DNA of 64,000 nucleotides from Tetranychus cinnabarinus (lineage: Eukaryota; Arthropoda; Arachnida; Trombidiformes; Tetranychidae). Each line of letters starts with the position of its first letter. Within the stretch, counting starts at the first letter, position 1. The stretch covers positions 6,525,001-6,589,000 of the forward strand of contig WHVY01000002.1 of NCBI GenBank assembly GCA_022266195.1, read 5' to 3'. Of the stretch, positions 13,301 through 28,300 are shown in pieces. The translations under genes were made by a program, and so were the position numbers. The notes below the pieces were generated by a model. It was not told where the DNA came from and made no database searches. It saw nothing but the letters and a program-made list of their open reading frames with translations.

Positions 13301-16300
13301 AACTGATAATAACAAGACGTTTATAAGAAAAGATAAAAATGATGAAACTTCAAACATAAGTCTCAATCTAGAAGGAAAAACATGATTCTCCTTTCTGTTC
13401 CATCATCATCCATTTATCATCAACAAATCTTCTCATCATCCCCATCATCTTGGTCATTATCATCATCGTCTTCATCTTCTATTACCATCTTCTTGCAAGA
13501 AGATAACTTATCACTATTGGCCTTAGGATATGAATACGTTGAACTGGTTTCAATTCAGTAGTTAAAGGCAACAAAATGAGTGAGAGAAAGAAGAAGAAGA
13601 AGATAAAAAAAAGACAAAATACTTATTTAATACTCGAGTGTTGTTTTACCTTGTACAACCAGATTTAACCCGAAAACCGGTATCACTCTGGTTAATCATT
13701 AATATTAATATTCTCTATAAAATATTCCTATTTTTATCCCTTTCAGGGAGCAAAATTGGAAACCAGAAAATATCTGTTTTCATCAGTTATATCATAACCT
13801 TGATGTAACCTTATGATAAGTTACATAAAGCACATAAAGTAGATGTTGATTAGGATAAACTCAAACAATGATAATGATGTTTGTCTCAATCAACATTATC
13901 ACATGTTCAATTGTAAATTATCTTAATCTTAATGAGTTAAGTGAATTGCAAGTGAAATGGCAAAATAATGTCCTTGTCACATCTATTATTTTTGGGGTCA
14001 TTTGATTGACAATCAAGCTAATTAGTTGAAGTGTAAATAGACAGTTAAGGTTGCCAGGTAAGTAGACGATTCAAGTGTGAAAGGAAAGTGAATTTGAGTG
14101 AAGTAAAAAGAGAAATGATTATTTATGGAAAATGATTGCGAATTGAAATGGAAAACATGAAATATGGTGAAGAAAAAATTAGAATAACTTGTGATTTAAA
14201 TTCTGGTTTTAGGTGGGTTAGGTAAATGTTGTATTTACATTTTTGTGACTCTTTGTAAATGATGCAAAAAATGGAGCAAGATGGCAAGATTATGTCGACA
14301 TGGAGAGAAGAGGAAAGAAGCAGGAAAATTGATCCTGACAGTGAATTTATCAAGACTCAGATTGTACCCAATGTTATATTTGGGGAGAAATAGATTGTAC
14401 CAGACTTTTTTTCTTCTTCTTCTTCTACTTCATCCTCATCATTATCTTTTCTCCTCATCTTCTTTCACCTAATTTCCATTGTGCCTTTGATAATGGATTA
14501 TGGCAGTAAGATGATGATGAGGAAGACTGGAAGGGAAAGCGCAAAAGCTTTAAGTGAATGAATGAATGAATGTGTAAAGAGTGATAAAGGAAAGAAACTG
14601 ATGATGATGATTAGAAGGAAAGAGAGGAAAATGGAAATGATGATGATGATGATGATGACTATCATCATGGTTTTGGTGTGGAATGTTAAATCATTTTCTG
14701 CTGCTTTTTTATCTCAAAGTAAACGATTGTACCAGGAGATTGTAAGTGATCAGAAAAAGGATGCGGAGAAGGAAAGAATCATATTGCACACAGATCATCA
14801 TCATCACAGCACGAGTTTACAGACACTTTGAGGGAGAAGATGAAGGAAGACATTAATCGATTGGAAGATGGAGAGAGAGAAGAGGAAAAGATGAGGATCA
14901 TTCATAGAAGAAGCTTAACAGGGAATTTGAAAAACATTGCTTTTTCCTCTATTTTTCAGTTGAATCGTCTATCGATCTAGAGTTAACTTGGGAAGAGATG
15001 GGAACAAGAGGAAAACATTACAAGAGTAAAAACCTGGAAGTAATTTTTGTCCTTGAGTTGAACATATGAGACTGAGTTTAGTCGCCAGAATTGATATCAT
15101 TTTTTGTATTTAAACCTATTAAATAGTGAAATTGATTGATATCCAATAGTTAACAATAATCAACATTTACTTGAAACAATTAAGGTTAATGTTTTGCATC
15201 AGGGTAACAATTAATTTCATGTTTTTTTGCTGCTTCTACCTTTTTACACTCAATGTTTAGGTGAAAGCCAAGAAACTGAACAACTCAATTTGAACGGGAA
15301 AATAAATTGTTACAGTTAACGTTAATTGTAACATTACAATCCAAATCGATGGTTTAATCACTTGCCAATAGCAACAAGTTTGCTTCTATTTATAGTTAAT
15401 CAAATCGCAAAATTACATTTAAATGAAGCATTACAAATAACGAGTCATAAGCTTTCAGTTTCAACAATTGATAGCAAAAAATGGTAACAGTTACAATTGT
15501 TGTTACCCTTGACAGAGTTGTAATCCTATTCAATGTTTCACTATTTCAACAATTTAATTTAATCTCCACTTTCTAATACACTTAATCAACTAATTTCACA
15601 TGAATATGACCCTGTTTGCTAGTGTTTTAATGAATATTTTTTTTGTAAAATAATTACATTGAACAAGGTTGGAAGAAAAGCAATTTCTGAATGAAAATTA
15701 TGAGAAAATTGTTGATCAAATTGGAGCTAAATTTATCTCGAGAGTAAACAATTAATAAATTTGATCAACAATTGAATGGTTATTGAACGAGAAATGAAAA
15801 AAGATTGAAATTGATGGAGAAAAGTGGAAAAATAAAAATGATGAAAAGATTGAGTTTACTTTTACTTTTTCAGTTTAGTTGTTTGTTGTTTCACATTTCA
15901 TGTTGATTAAATCATTCACCTAATCATGACAAGTTAATTAACTCTCAATTAGGAAGTTGATATAATCAGTAAATAGTTATAATTGTATAATCACTTCAAG
16001 GTTTATACTTGAACAAAATGACCTCAAAAGATGATGGGGAAGAAGAAGAAGAAAGATCCATTTTGAGGAGAAACAATTCAAGTAACAAAAGTAATCATCA
16101 TGATGATAATCACCAAATTGAAAGCATGAAGAGTGAAAGGTAAAAAGGATTCAACATTTTCTGCCTTCTCTTCAGGTAAAGGGAAAAAAATGAAAACTAA
16201 AAAAAAAAGATTGAAGTCACGCAGTTGAACACACAAAAAGAGTTAACAGTCAACACGCGTTTCGACTATTTTAATAATGATATTGAATAATGATGATAAT

Positions 16301-19300
16301 GATAATAATCATCAACAATGACAATAAGTTTCTCTCGGTGATTCAAAGGTAATCATTTGATTATCAGTGAAGAAAATTATTCAAATTGAATCATGATTAC
16401 AACGATAGAATTTTGTAGTTTTATTGTAATTTCAGGGAAAGACTTGTGATGAAGAAGAAGCAATCAGTAAATTGTTTTCTTTACATTTCAGAATTGAAAT
16501 GAAGAAAAATGGCGAAAATGAAATGAACAAAATTTATGCCTTTTCTTGTGTATTGTCATCACTGTAATCGTTCATTCATGAACATGGAATGAAAGAGAAA
16601 GACTTCAACTTCCGATGAATTGAGGTCAACCAGTTTCACGAATAGCAATCAATTGTAATCAACTTTCAACAAATCAGTTTGATTAGCCTTCAATTGTTGA
16701 CCTTAAAATTGTCTCCAACTCGACAATTTGATGAAAATGATTAAAATTAAAAAATATTAATTTGTAGCAAAAGGTAAACAGTAAACTGAATTTTCATTTT
16801 AAACTGTTTTTAGATGTAAAAGTGTTTTTGCCTTACAAGATTTGTATTAGAGTCAACTAAAGTAAAATCAGTTTGGTTAATCACAATCAACTGGTTTGCC
16901 CTTAATTTAGCAGAAAAGATGATTATGAAGAAAAATAAATGTCCAAATGGATAACAGCAGTCATACATTTATCAGGTAGGAAAGTGATAGGGAGATGGTA
17001 ATGATGACGATGAGGATGAAGGGAAATAGCAAATAGTGTTGATCAAGTTGATAAATCAGCTTGTCTGTGATTCCCTTGCCTCAATGGCCGTAGGGTGATA
17101 CCAGTTTGGCCTTAAGGTGAAAACCTAAATTACCTTGCACCATCTTTACAGTCAACAGAAGAAGAAGAAAACTTGTATTTTTTGTTGAGAGAAGAGAAAA
17201 TAATGGAGAAAGAGAATTGAAGTAGAAAATTATTTTTGAAACGTGATTCAATTAGATTCATTTTCCCATCGAAATGATTCCCAAGGCTACCCGTTATCGA
17301 AAAACTGGGTCTATGGTCGATGAGTTTTTAAGGTCATTTTAAAAGATTCAATTGTAACATTCACAGTTTTATCTCATTGTATCTTTTTTTATATCTTTTT
17401 GCAAATGCAAAGTTACTCTTAACCTTTGTTTTTAAACGGTTAAACGCTCAACTGATTTGGTGTTTTACATCGGTGCCTTTGCATTGTAACCAGAAAAGCT
17501 TAGACTTTTCAATGAAGATTATTTTCAACTATTCAATGGTTTTAATTTCATCTTGGCGGTTAGATGCTTGCATATGAAAACTACTCACAGAATGATTCAT
17601 TGATTGAGGAAAGTGAAATCATCCTTTTTGTTGATGTTATTTCCAAGAAATGTTTGAAAACAAGACACGTTCTGGAGATCACTTTAGCAGTGAATAAACG
17701 CGTGACAGATTAACGCTTGTCAACTGCAATAGTTTCTGGATAAACATTCAATTGACAAGTTTGGCAAAGAGTTTGCATTGGAACAGAAAACAGATTTGAT
17801 GATCATTTCAAGCGAATTGGCTCTAATTAAAGCACACCAACTAATTAAGACTAAAGGAGTAACCAGATTGGCATCAATTTGGTATCAAAGAGTAAAAACT
17901 GATTTTCAATTTAAAAGACACTTTAAAATCAAATGTCTAACTGGTCAAGATAAAGTTGCCTTCAAGATTTGCAAGTGACTAAATGCGAAAGCAAAAAAAG
18001 ATGATTGATTAAAGGGAAAGAAAAAGGTAAAGAAAGTTAATACCTGTCCTGATTATAATCTTAATCAAGTGTTTGTAATTAAATGAGTAAACAAAGGTAA
18101 TAATATTGACGATCAATTGGTAAAAAAGGGTAAAACTGTTACCAGGAGAAATTATTGTATATTTTGAGTCATTTCAAGATTCACGTTGAACAGGTTAATG
18201 TTGATCGGGTTGATTAACGGGTTTTGCTTGGTTAAGCTTGAAATGACTTTAATCACAATCATCATGAGAGAGAGAGGAAGGATGATGAGAGAGACTGAAT
18301 AAGGTCGAGAAAGTTTGTAAACACTGAATAAACGGAAATTTGTAACTTGGCTTACTAACAGCAAATATTTGGAAACCAATCAACATTAGAACTCTTTTTT
18401 TCCCTTTCAACTAATTGTAAACAACCAGACAGAAAGGTAATCATAATCATCATCATTGTCATCAGCAATATCAGCATTGAGCTACTCATCTGAATGACAA
18501 AATGTAATGTTGAGCAAAATGAAGAAATTTCAAGTTTTTTGTTTCGTTTCTCATCATTTCAACTTTAAAGCAATTTCAGTGGTCGATTGTTGACCATTAA
18601 AAGTCTTAATGAAAGGTTTACAACAATAGGAAAGGTAAAAATGAACATTTTTGTTGACCAGTTGTTGAACAAAAAGAAACTTGTTAAACAAAATTAAAGG
18701 GTTAACATTTATTTTGAAAAATTGTGTCAATACTTTAATCTCGTTTACCATTCCTCTTCCTGACTCTTTATGAGCAATTTTGTTCCCTTCAACTTTTTCT
18801 TTTATCTCATTTCCAGAATCATTCAGGTTATGGTCACTTGGCAACTAAGTAAAGCATTGAAAAAAAAGAGGTTTGACTCACATTTGATAATGATGATGAT
18901 AACAATAAAAATAATAATAGCGATGATAATGATAATAACAGCAACAATAATGATGATAGTAAAAGTAATAGAAGTCTGAAACTTAATTGAACAATTATGA
19001 TTAAATGTGACTGACACAGAAAGTGAATGGAAATATCGAAATTTTTAAACCTTTATTTAATCAAAAATCAAATTATCAAATTGTCTTCCCAATTGGATGA
19101 TGACAATTGACCAGAATAAAAGGTTTACTTTGATTGTTTCAAGGGTTTAAAGGTTTAAAAAGGATTCAAATATTTTGATCAATTTTCTGAGAAAAATAAG
19201 ATTTAAAGATTGGAAAGAGTAATTTAATTGGGTTTGATTAAATTAATCAATCATCAGTGGATTCAGTGAACAAGGAAAAAAAAGTTAAACTCACGTGGAG

Positions 19301-22300
19301 TTGCTCGATATCTTTGCAATTGAAATAAGATGAGGTTCAAGGAAAGCCTATAGACATGGTGAAACCCTAATGATTCTGGTTTTCAACCAGAAACTGGTAT
19401 TGATCAGATAAACCTAAAAACTTGAGAACACTTTTTTTCAGCCTTTTTCTTTCAACTGAAAAATGATGGAGAAAAGGAAATCTATTACAACGTGATGAAG
19501 ATGAAGAGGAAGATGACGATAATGGATCATGGATCGATAATGAAAATCAATTGTAATTCCAATGAACTCTCACCATGAAAATGAACAAACTACAGGAAAT
19601 TCGTGATATAATTTTCAGCGACAAAATTCGTCTTCTTTTTTTTCCAATGTAACCTTTTTACCTTTAATAATAATCTTTACAATTTCAAATCAATTGTTAA
19701 ATTTGAATTGACTTAATTATTATTGTTATTAAGGTCAATGAATGTTAACCTTGAAAAAGTCAATTGAAACCTTCTCATTACAATCAACTAATTATAACAA
19801 TTTTCATCTCTCAATGACGACAATTTAGTCTAATTGGAAATCATTTTTTCTGACTTCTTTTTTTTCATGATTGAAACACTTTTTTCATTCAAACCCAAAA
19901 CCAGTTAGATTTGATAATTAACTGAAACCAATAAAGTGTCTCAACACAAGGTAATCAGTTGATTATTTGTATTACTTTGCTTCTTGCTGTTTCCTTCAAT
20001 TGATTAACTGGTATTGAGAGAAATATTAAATTATTGCTTTAAAGTAACATTAACTAATATTAATGGTTAACATTTAATTTCCAGTTTTCAACAAAGTCAA
20101 CTTCAATTGATATAAGTAAACCTTGAAGCTTTTATAATCTATTACAATACACTAATGATGTAACAATCAATGTCTACAATTGTTCAATTATCATCAATTT
20201 TAACACATAGTTATACCTTTGTGAAATAATTCAAGGTAAAGTACAATGGCTCAGTAAATAACAGTTGAAAGGCGAACCTGTTGGACAAAAAGAATGTTTT
20301 TTTGGGTTTCTTTTCTGGTTTCAACTTGGCAACCCGTTTTTGGGTAAAAATAAATGTCTCTTTAAACAGTTTATCAAGTTGAAATGTAAATTAGAATCGA
20401 AAGGTTTAATCAAATGATGGTAAAGTTGAACAATGAACACTGATCAAGATTAATCCATTTTAAAAGCTAAAATCCTTACTAGGATCTAATCAAGGTATCA
20501 ATTTAGATCCGCATTAACTGTGATTACAATTTAATAAACTTGTTATCACAATAATAACCCGATGACAAGGAGATTGGGTGAAACCAGGTCAGTAAAACTG
20601 TGATAAGCTTTGAACAAAACTCATGAGTTAAGGTAGATACAGATAAACGGTTTGTCTGTTGAAACGGTCATTCATTATTACTTAACCTGTCATGTTGACT
20701 GTCGTTTGAAAAGCACCAAAAATAGTAAAATATTTACCTTTGTATTTTCATTGTAAGAAACAATTACAGCTGTATACCATTGAGTGGTTCCTTCTGATCG
20801 ATAAACTTTAACCCGATAACCAACCAGAACCGATGGTGTTGTCAACAAAATCTTTTGGCTATCCTGATATTCAGTCCATTGACGGATATACTTTTGTAAA
20901 CAAGAGACACTTTTGTAGGGATCTTTTGTTAAATCAAAGTCCTGGATAAAGAAGGGAAGTAAAAAAATGATTAACATTATAAATGGTAAAAATGGTGACA
21001 ATCATTGTTGGTAATGATTGAAAGCTTTAATCACATCTATTTTTATGATCATTAGGCCATTTTCAGATCAACATTAAAATCTTTTCATTTCAATCAACAT
21101 CAACGTTGCCATGCTTTTCATTTCTTTCCATTTTTTACTTTCATTTTAAGATTGCTGAGTTTGGTGCAAAAAGGGTGATGAAAGTTACTGAAACGTTTCT
21201 CAGTTTCAATTATACTTGTTGTTGTTGAAGATGAAATACAATGTTTAAGGTAAAATTGTTGTTGCACAGTTGGCTAATTACCAGGTTTAAGGTAATGTGT
21301 TGAAAAAAAGGTAAACATACTTGGAATGGAAGAAAAAAAAGAGAGTTTAATAGTTGATTGATTGAAGCATTAGATCAAGATTAGTTGATTGTCAGAGCAA
21401 CAATCAACAGTAACATACAATAGACACTTACTTGGTTCCCATGAGAAATTGCATCAATCTTACTGTGAAAGGGTTAACTGTTTAATTGCAAGTGAATATT
21501 TTTAATTGCAAACATTGAATGAAACTGAGTTAACAATTGAAACAATTGTAACAATTTACAGATTAAAAATGATGATTGCAATCATCAAGTTTATCAATAA
21601 TGTTAATGGAAGCGTAATTTTCAGTGAAATTTGATGAAAAAAGATGAATCCTTCTTTATCCAATTTTGTGTTTTATTTTGCAAAAAACAAATCATTTAAG
21701 TTGATTAATTTATCTTTTTCTTCCTGTGTTTATCTTTTCTCATCTTCATTAACATTCGTTGACGATTGTTGACGTCAACAACATCACAATACTAATCTGG
21801 CCTACATTCAACTTTTCATCTTGACTCTTCCTCATCCCTTTATCTCAATTTCCTATCTCATAATAATCATCATTATCCGAGTCTCTTTTTCATTCACCAA
21901 CCAAAATAACTTTATCCTTCAAAGTTGTAACAAAACTGGTAAGATGTTGTTGTTTTTACCAGCAACATTATTTCACATTTTCATCATTTATCATCTTCTA
22001 TATTGCAATTTGGCAAAGAACGAGAAACAAGAAGAAGAAAAAAAACAAGACGATGATAATGATGATGGGATGATGAAGAAGAAAGTCTAAGGAGAAATCA
22101 AAGCAATATTCATTATAAAGAGAAGACCTTGGAGATATTCTGAGTTCAACCAACACAGAGCACGTTATTTGTTATTACGTGAGTTTCACTCTCTTCTTCA
22201 TCATCAGCTTTCCTTTCTCATCTTTTCCTTTCCTCTCCCAACATCAATAGTTGTTGATGCACAAACACACATCCTTGTCTTGTAAACTTCACTGCATAGA

Positions 22301-25300
22301 GAGGGAAGAAAGACATTTCAATGTAACCAAGTGTGAATGGACATTTTCAAGGATAACCAGGAAAAAATGCAATCTTCACTCATCTTTGTCATCTTATTGC
22401 TATTGAACTTTACAACAAGTTGATCCGTAAGAATAACAATTACAGCTTAATCACAATCACAGGCACACACACAATGAAACAATTAAAGCTTGGAAAGAAT
22501 CAAATTCAATGTTGAATAATTTTTCAAGAAAAGTCATTATTTCTCATGGAAACTGGCAAAAAAAGAAGAAGAACCCAAAGAACCCAAAAAAAATACAGAA
22601 AATGAAATAGATCATGAAATGATATTGAAATAATTTGATAATCAATATTATTATTGATTGGCAACAATCATATTTCATGCATCATGGTTACATTAATGAT
22701 AGAAAGATAATTAGTTTTGATTCATTGATTGGTTATTAAAATTGTAAATTAAAAAGGAAACCATTGAAAATTGTTGTCTAATGATGTAAATAAAATAAAT
22801 GATTAAAGTCACAAATGAAACCGGTTCCATTGGTAACACCAAACCCTTTGTTGATTACCTTTTAAACCATTCACTTCAATCGATCGACATCAACCTCATG
22901 ATGGGTTCATCATAAGATGTTCATGTGTAGGTGAACATATTTATGTGGTTAAGATCAACAAACTCTTTTGATTGTTTTGCTGGTAATTGGCTATTAAAAC
23001 CATCCTCAGCATCAACACAACATCAACAACAAAACACATCCACGCATAATCATTAGTCTTTTAACCTTGCAACTTTCTGGTTTCTGGTTTCTGGTTTCAA
23101 CATTTCTGGGTCAATTCCTATGGACTTGTTATGAGCATTTAAACTCTCCGATTGCATCCATTAAATGAGACAATATGAATCAATCAATAATCTGATTGTC
23201 CTTGCAACAAGGACAATTTGCTTTTAACAGTCAAACAAGTTGGTAATAGATTATGTTAATGTGATAATAAATATGATAATGGGAGAAATGATAAAACAAT
23301 GTTAACCAACATCATCAGGGCTGCATATTATCAATAACTATGATAATAATTGTGACAATAATTGTGATAATTTTAATAATCACAACATTTCCATCATTAA
23401 AAGTGGTAAATACTCGAGTAAACCTGAGAAGTGATTATCATTTTTACCTTGTTTCTTTCCCATTTTGGTGTTCATCTGAAAACATTTTTACCCAAATTAC
23501 CATTGAGTGTTAATATTAATGTCAAGTAAGAGTACAATTATGTATAAAACATATTTTTGTCACTCGATGTTTAACATTATTAATAATCATTGACAATGTT
23601 ACCTTAAGCAAAACACGTATCATCTTCATGGGTAGAAGAAAAGGCAAGAATGAGTAAAAATTCATTTCAACATGTTTTCTTGTTTTCACATTAATAGCCT
23701 ATACTGATTGTTGGATATTATTTTTGGGTGAAAACATGTTCACTGATAGTATAATCAATTGAATCCAATTTTGCTTTTAAGATTTTTGTTTCAATCAAAT
23801 GTTTATCATTCAATTCACGTTCCTCAGGAGGAAGAAGAAGAAGTTTCAAGCTAAAGACTGGTGATGATTAGAAAATGTTGAGATAATTAAGGAGTAAAAT
23901 TGTCCAATCAATTGGTGCGAAAAATAAAGTTAAAAATTTTCACGTTTCCCTTTCACAGGTAACTTTGACCATGAATAGTAATTCACAATCAATGAGACTG
24001 GTTGAGTCGTAAATGGTTGATAGGAAGACGAAAGATGATAATGATGATGGAAAAGGTTGAAAGAGGAAAATGGTAAAAGTAATCGAAGCAATAATAATAG
24101 TTGTAATGATGATTATAATGGTGATAATAATGAAATAGGAATGATAAAAGTGGTTGACATTGGGAGAGAGGAAGAAAGAGAAGATTACTTATTTTACTGG
24201 TTTACTGGTTTCACTGTTTAGTGAGTGTTTGGGTTTGCTAAAAAGGAACCCAAATTTAAGTCTGAAATGCAAATAGCAAAAAAAAGGAAAAGACTTGAGG
24301 CTTTCTTGATAGCCACAAGGCTTAAAGCCATTCAAAAAGGTAAGTCAGGTAAAAATATATTTATATATATATTTATGGATTGAAACAGTCAAACGGGAAA
24401 GGTTATATTTGACCTGTTCAGCTACTAAATCCTGATTCAATATAAATCAACATAAATTAATAAATACGATTGCTTTTCATTTTAACAGCTTTATTGTTGC
24501 TGCCTATTGCTACAGCGAAAGTATATATTTAAGTCAACTTTTGGGTTTCAATCAATAAACCTTTCTCTTGTTGTAAACCTTACAATCAGTTGTTTGGCCA
24601 TTTTTCATTTGGAAACATTGAAAGATTGATGGAAATTCAAACCTTTTCCTGATATTAATTGGAATGGAAGATATTAACTGATGGTTAAATTAAAGATGTA
24701 ATCATGTTAAAAGATGATATTTAAAGATATTAAATAATTCAAGTTAACAGTTGAAGGTAGCAGCAAAAATGGGTTTGTTTTGGGTTTGCTTTTGTCATTG
24801 GGATTTCAGTTGGTTTGAACCCAAAAAATGAAAGTAGTGGTTGAAAGAAGGTGAAATAAAAGGTGTATTTTTGGGCAAGAAGCAGTCAAAGGAGAATCAA
24901 GGAGGAAGATGATGATGAAGAGGAAAGATAAGATGATTGACAAAAAAAGGTAAGCTAAGGTTGAAAGGAATCATCAATTGAAAGGCAAGTAAATACGATA
25001 AAAAGGTAAAGGTTCTCACGCAAGTCTTTTTTTCCTCATCTTTTTTTTGCTTCTTGTTGTTTACTGCTTCTTGCAAGGTTGCTTTTTGTTAGTTTTGTGC
25101 TATATTGGGTTGACTCTTAACATTTGAAGCTGAGTTTGCTTGAGCAGTGAAAAAATGGCCAACATTTACAATTGTCTGATGGGTTTGAAGCATGATGGGC
25201 AAAGAAAAGTGAATGTTTAACCTTGAAATATTTAGCAATCCTTTTTGGACAGAGAAATGTTTCAATATTTCAATGATGCAGTAATTCATGGATGTAATAC

Positions 25301-28300
25301 ATGATCCATGGCGAGATGAAAGAGTTGAACAGGAAGAGCAAACAAATGGGAAAAGATGAAAATGGATGAGAAAATAAAATGAATGATTTATTGAGAGAAG
25401 GAAAAAAACTGGTAAATTGAATGTTTCACCAATTATTATCATGAGAATGAAAATTATGATGATGGATATGTAATGATGAAGGTGAAGAAAAATGTTGATT
25501 AGACTTGATGAGATTCAACAGAAAAGATAAAGAGTAAAGACGAGGGCCAAAAGAATAGGGAAAAATACCTAAAAATAGCATTCAAGTCTCGTTCATGCCG
25601 ATTCCAAAAAAAAATTGATTCTATTTTTCGATATAATGCATGTTATCGGGTAAAAGAAAAAGTTGAATGTTGAAAATGCCCTGAACCTTTGTATCTAAAT
25701 GAATCTTTTTGATGCAATAATGAAACAAAAATTGTTGGCTCATGTTGCAAAAGTTTGTTGTATGAAAAATTAACATGAAAATGATGGGTAAGCAAAGTGG
25801 AAACCCACTAATCATCAATGTCATCAGCATCAACATTCAATTGAGGATCATCGCCCCAGCAACCTTGTAATGAGCAAAGAGGGAAACAAGATGGTGAACA
25901 TTTCAGCTTTGATCAACTTTGATCATTCATTCAGGATAATTATTTAAAATCAACGTGAGCCTGAAGTTACAATCATTACCAGCTTTCGCCATCTTTTTAC
26001 ACCTCTTTCAGTGTTTGTCTTTCACCAATTTTCCTCTTCTTCAAGAATCAGGTTTGATCAATAGATTGATTGGGTGACAATCAAAGCTCATCGATTGAAA
26101 ACTTTGAATCAATGAAGCAAGTTATGCAATAAATTTGCATGTTTCATATTCATTGGCAATTGAATGGCAAGTTTGACGGTAAATTGTGCCTTCAACTCGG
26201 TTTAATTTCAATTTTTGCTCAACTTTTTAATTTTATCATCGTTTAATGCTTTTATTGCGAATCAAGTTAATTGCTCATTTCTTCAAGAAAGGAATTAAAT
26301 CAGATTACATTGAAAGTCAGATTTATCATGAAAAATGGTTTCTTGAAAGTAATCTCTAGACTGGAAGCTGCTAGTTTAGGATTGTTTTTCAATTGCTTTT
26401 TTGTTACATTTTTGGTTTGTAAAAATGATCAAATCTTTACTTTGAAATAAATTGTTGCTCTATATCAATGATTGAAATCATCAATAACTTTTGCTGATAA
26501 AATGAGCAGAAAATTTTTTCTAAAGGTTATTTACGGTAATTAGGTTAGGTCATAATTCACTAATTTAGCCATTTTTGAATGTTGTCTCGTTTCAATGAGA
26601 ATCACTTTTTTTGGCCAAATTACAATTCAAGTTGCATTTGAAAGTGCATTTAAACTTTCTTTCAGGATTGCTTTGAAAAGTGTTGTGTTAGTGACAATGA
26701 AATGTCAGGATGGAAACTTGAATGCAAGATTATGATAATTTCCTGTCTTTTCTTGTGAAAATAAGATGAAACTGAAGATGAGTGCAGATGACTTTTGGAA
26801 AGTCTTTTGGTCACATTCAATTGTCCAAATCCGGTTTGTCCAAATGATTGTCATTCACATGATTGTCTCCATAATCATCATTATCATTTATCCTAATCAC
26901 AGCAACATTAAAACATTAACATGATTAAAGAGATTGAAAAGTAGGTGAATCATGCTAAAGATGCTTTTACCTTGTTATAGAGACTTTACATTTTGCGTTT
27001 TTTGTTCATTTTTCAAAAAATGCTTTTATAATGATTTGAAATGATGATGATAATGGATAGGAAAAGTGATGTTGCAATGAATGAACGATAAGAATCATCA
27101 TGAGGATTCTGAAGGAAAGTTAATCATCAAATCTTAGCATTTCTTTTCTTGTTCTCTCCATTATCATGAAAATATCAAACAATTAGGAAAAATCAGCTTT
27201 TGATTCGTTTAAACAATACAATTACAAGAAATAAGCAAATCGATTCGTTTAATTGTTCAAATTGATTGAGCAAAAAAATCAGTTTCACTTTAAAACATTG
27301 TCTTTTCCCTTTCAACATCAATAACCAAAAACATATAATCAAAAGTCAAACAAAAACCTTCATTTGACCTTAATAATAATGAAAGGTTGACTTCAATTGA
27401 TAATGATGAGTGAAACCAGAAAAATGTAATCAACCAGAAAACGTATTTAACCAGAAAATGTATTGAACCAGAAAACAAAAAAAGGTAAAACCTGAAAACA
27501 GTTATTGACTGTAACCATTTGTTTCTCACTGTTTTCCCATTGATAACAATTAACAGTGATGAATGATGATCGTAATCATTATTTGACTTTTGATGATATT
27601 GATAACATCGTTAACCATTTACTTTGATTATAATGAAAAATAATATCAATAAATTAATTAGCGAAAGCATCTTAAATGAAACCAAACAAGAAACAAAAAC
27701 TGAGTTAACCATTAATATCGTTTTCCAACCCAACAACCCATTATAATTGTAAATGTATTTTTCAACGTAAACCTTTTCAACACAACAATTTGTATCTTTG
27801 CTGTGCATTGCAATATTAATAGTAATCATATGTTTGATTGTAATTACGCAAAAAAGAGACAATTTAATTGTTTAATCACTGTTGCTCAGTAGTATTAAGA
27901 TTACACTTTAATGGTGATTACTTGACATGCATAGTGTCTGCTTATGTTCACATGAAAACAATTTGCTGGTTGAAGATTCAAGTGTATCCTCAACTTTCAT
28001 CTCATTATCATTTTCATCTTCATCATAATCTGAAGCTGTTCATCAAGGAAATACCTGACTCATTGAGTGAGTCAAAATAAATATCATTATTCTTATCATG
28101 ATAACTTTTCAATGAAACTAATGCTAATGATAAGCTTAAAGGATGAGAGCCGATGGAACTTTTGCCAACATTTTTCACCAAATTTTAACCCATCATCACA
28201 TCTCAGATTACAATATTGTACAAAAAGACATAAGATTGACGAAAAACCGTCTTTTGTTTATTTCCAGTTTTTTGTTGTTTTGCTTGCAACTTGATTATTG

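Noticed and set aside
25089..25442. 117-codon minus ORF with a hydrophobic N-terminus
   Set aside because: It is isolated in a large intron with no homology recognised; its length is possible by chance in 16 kb.
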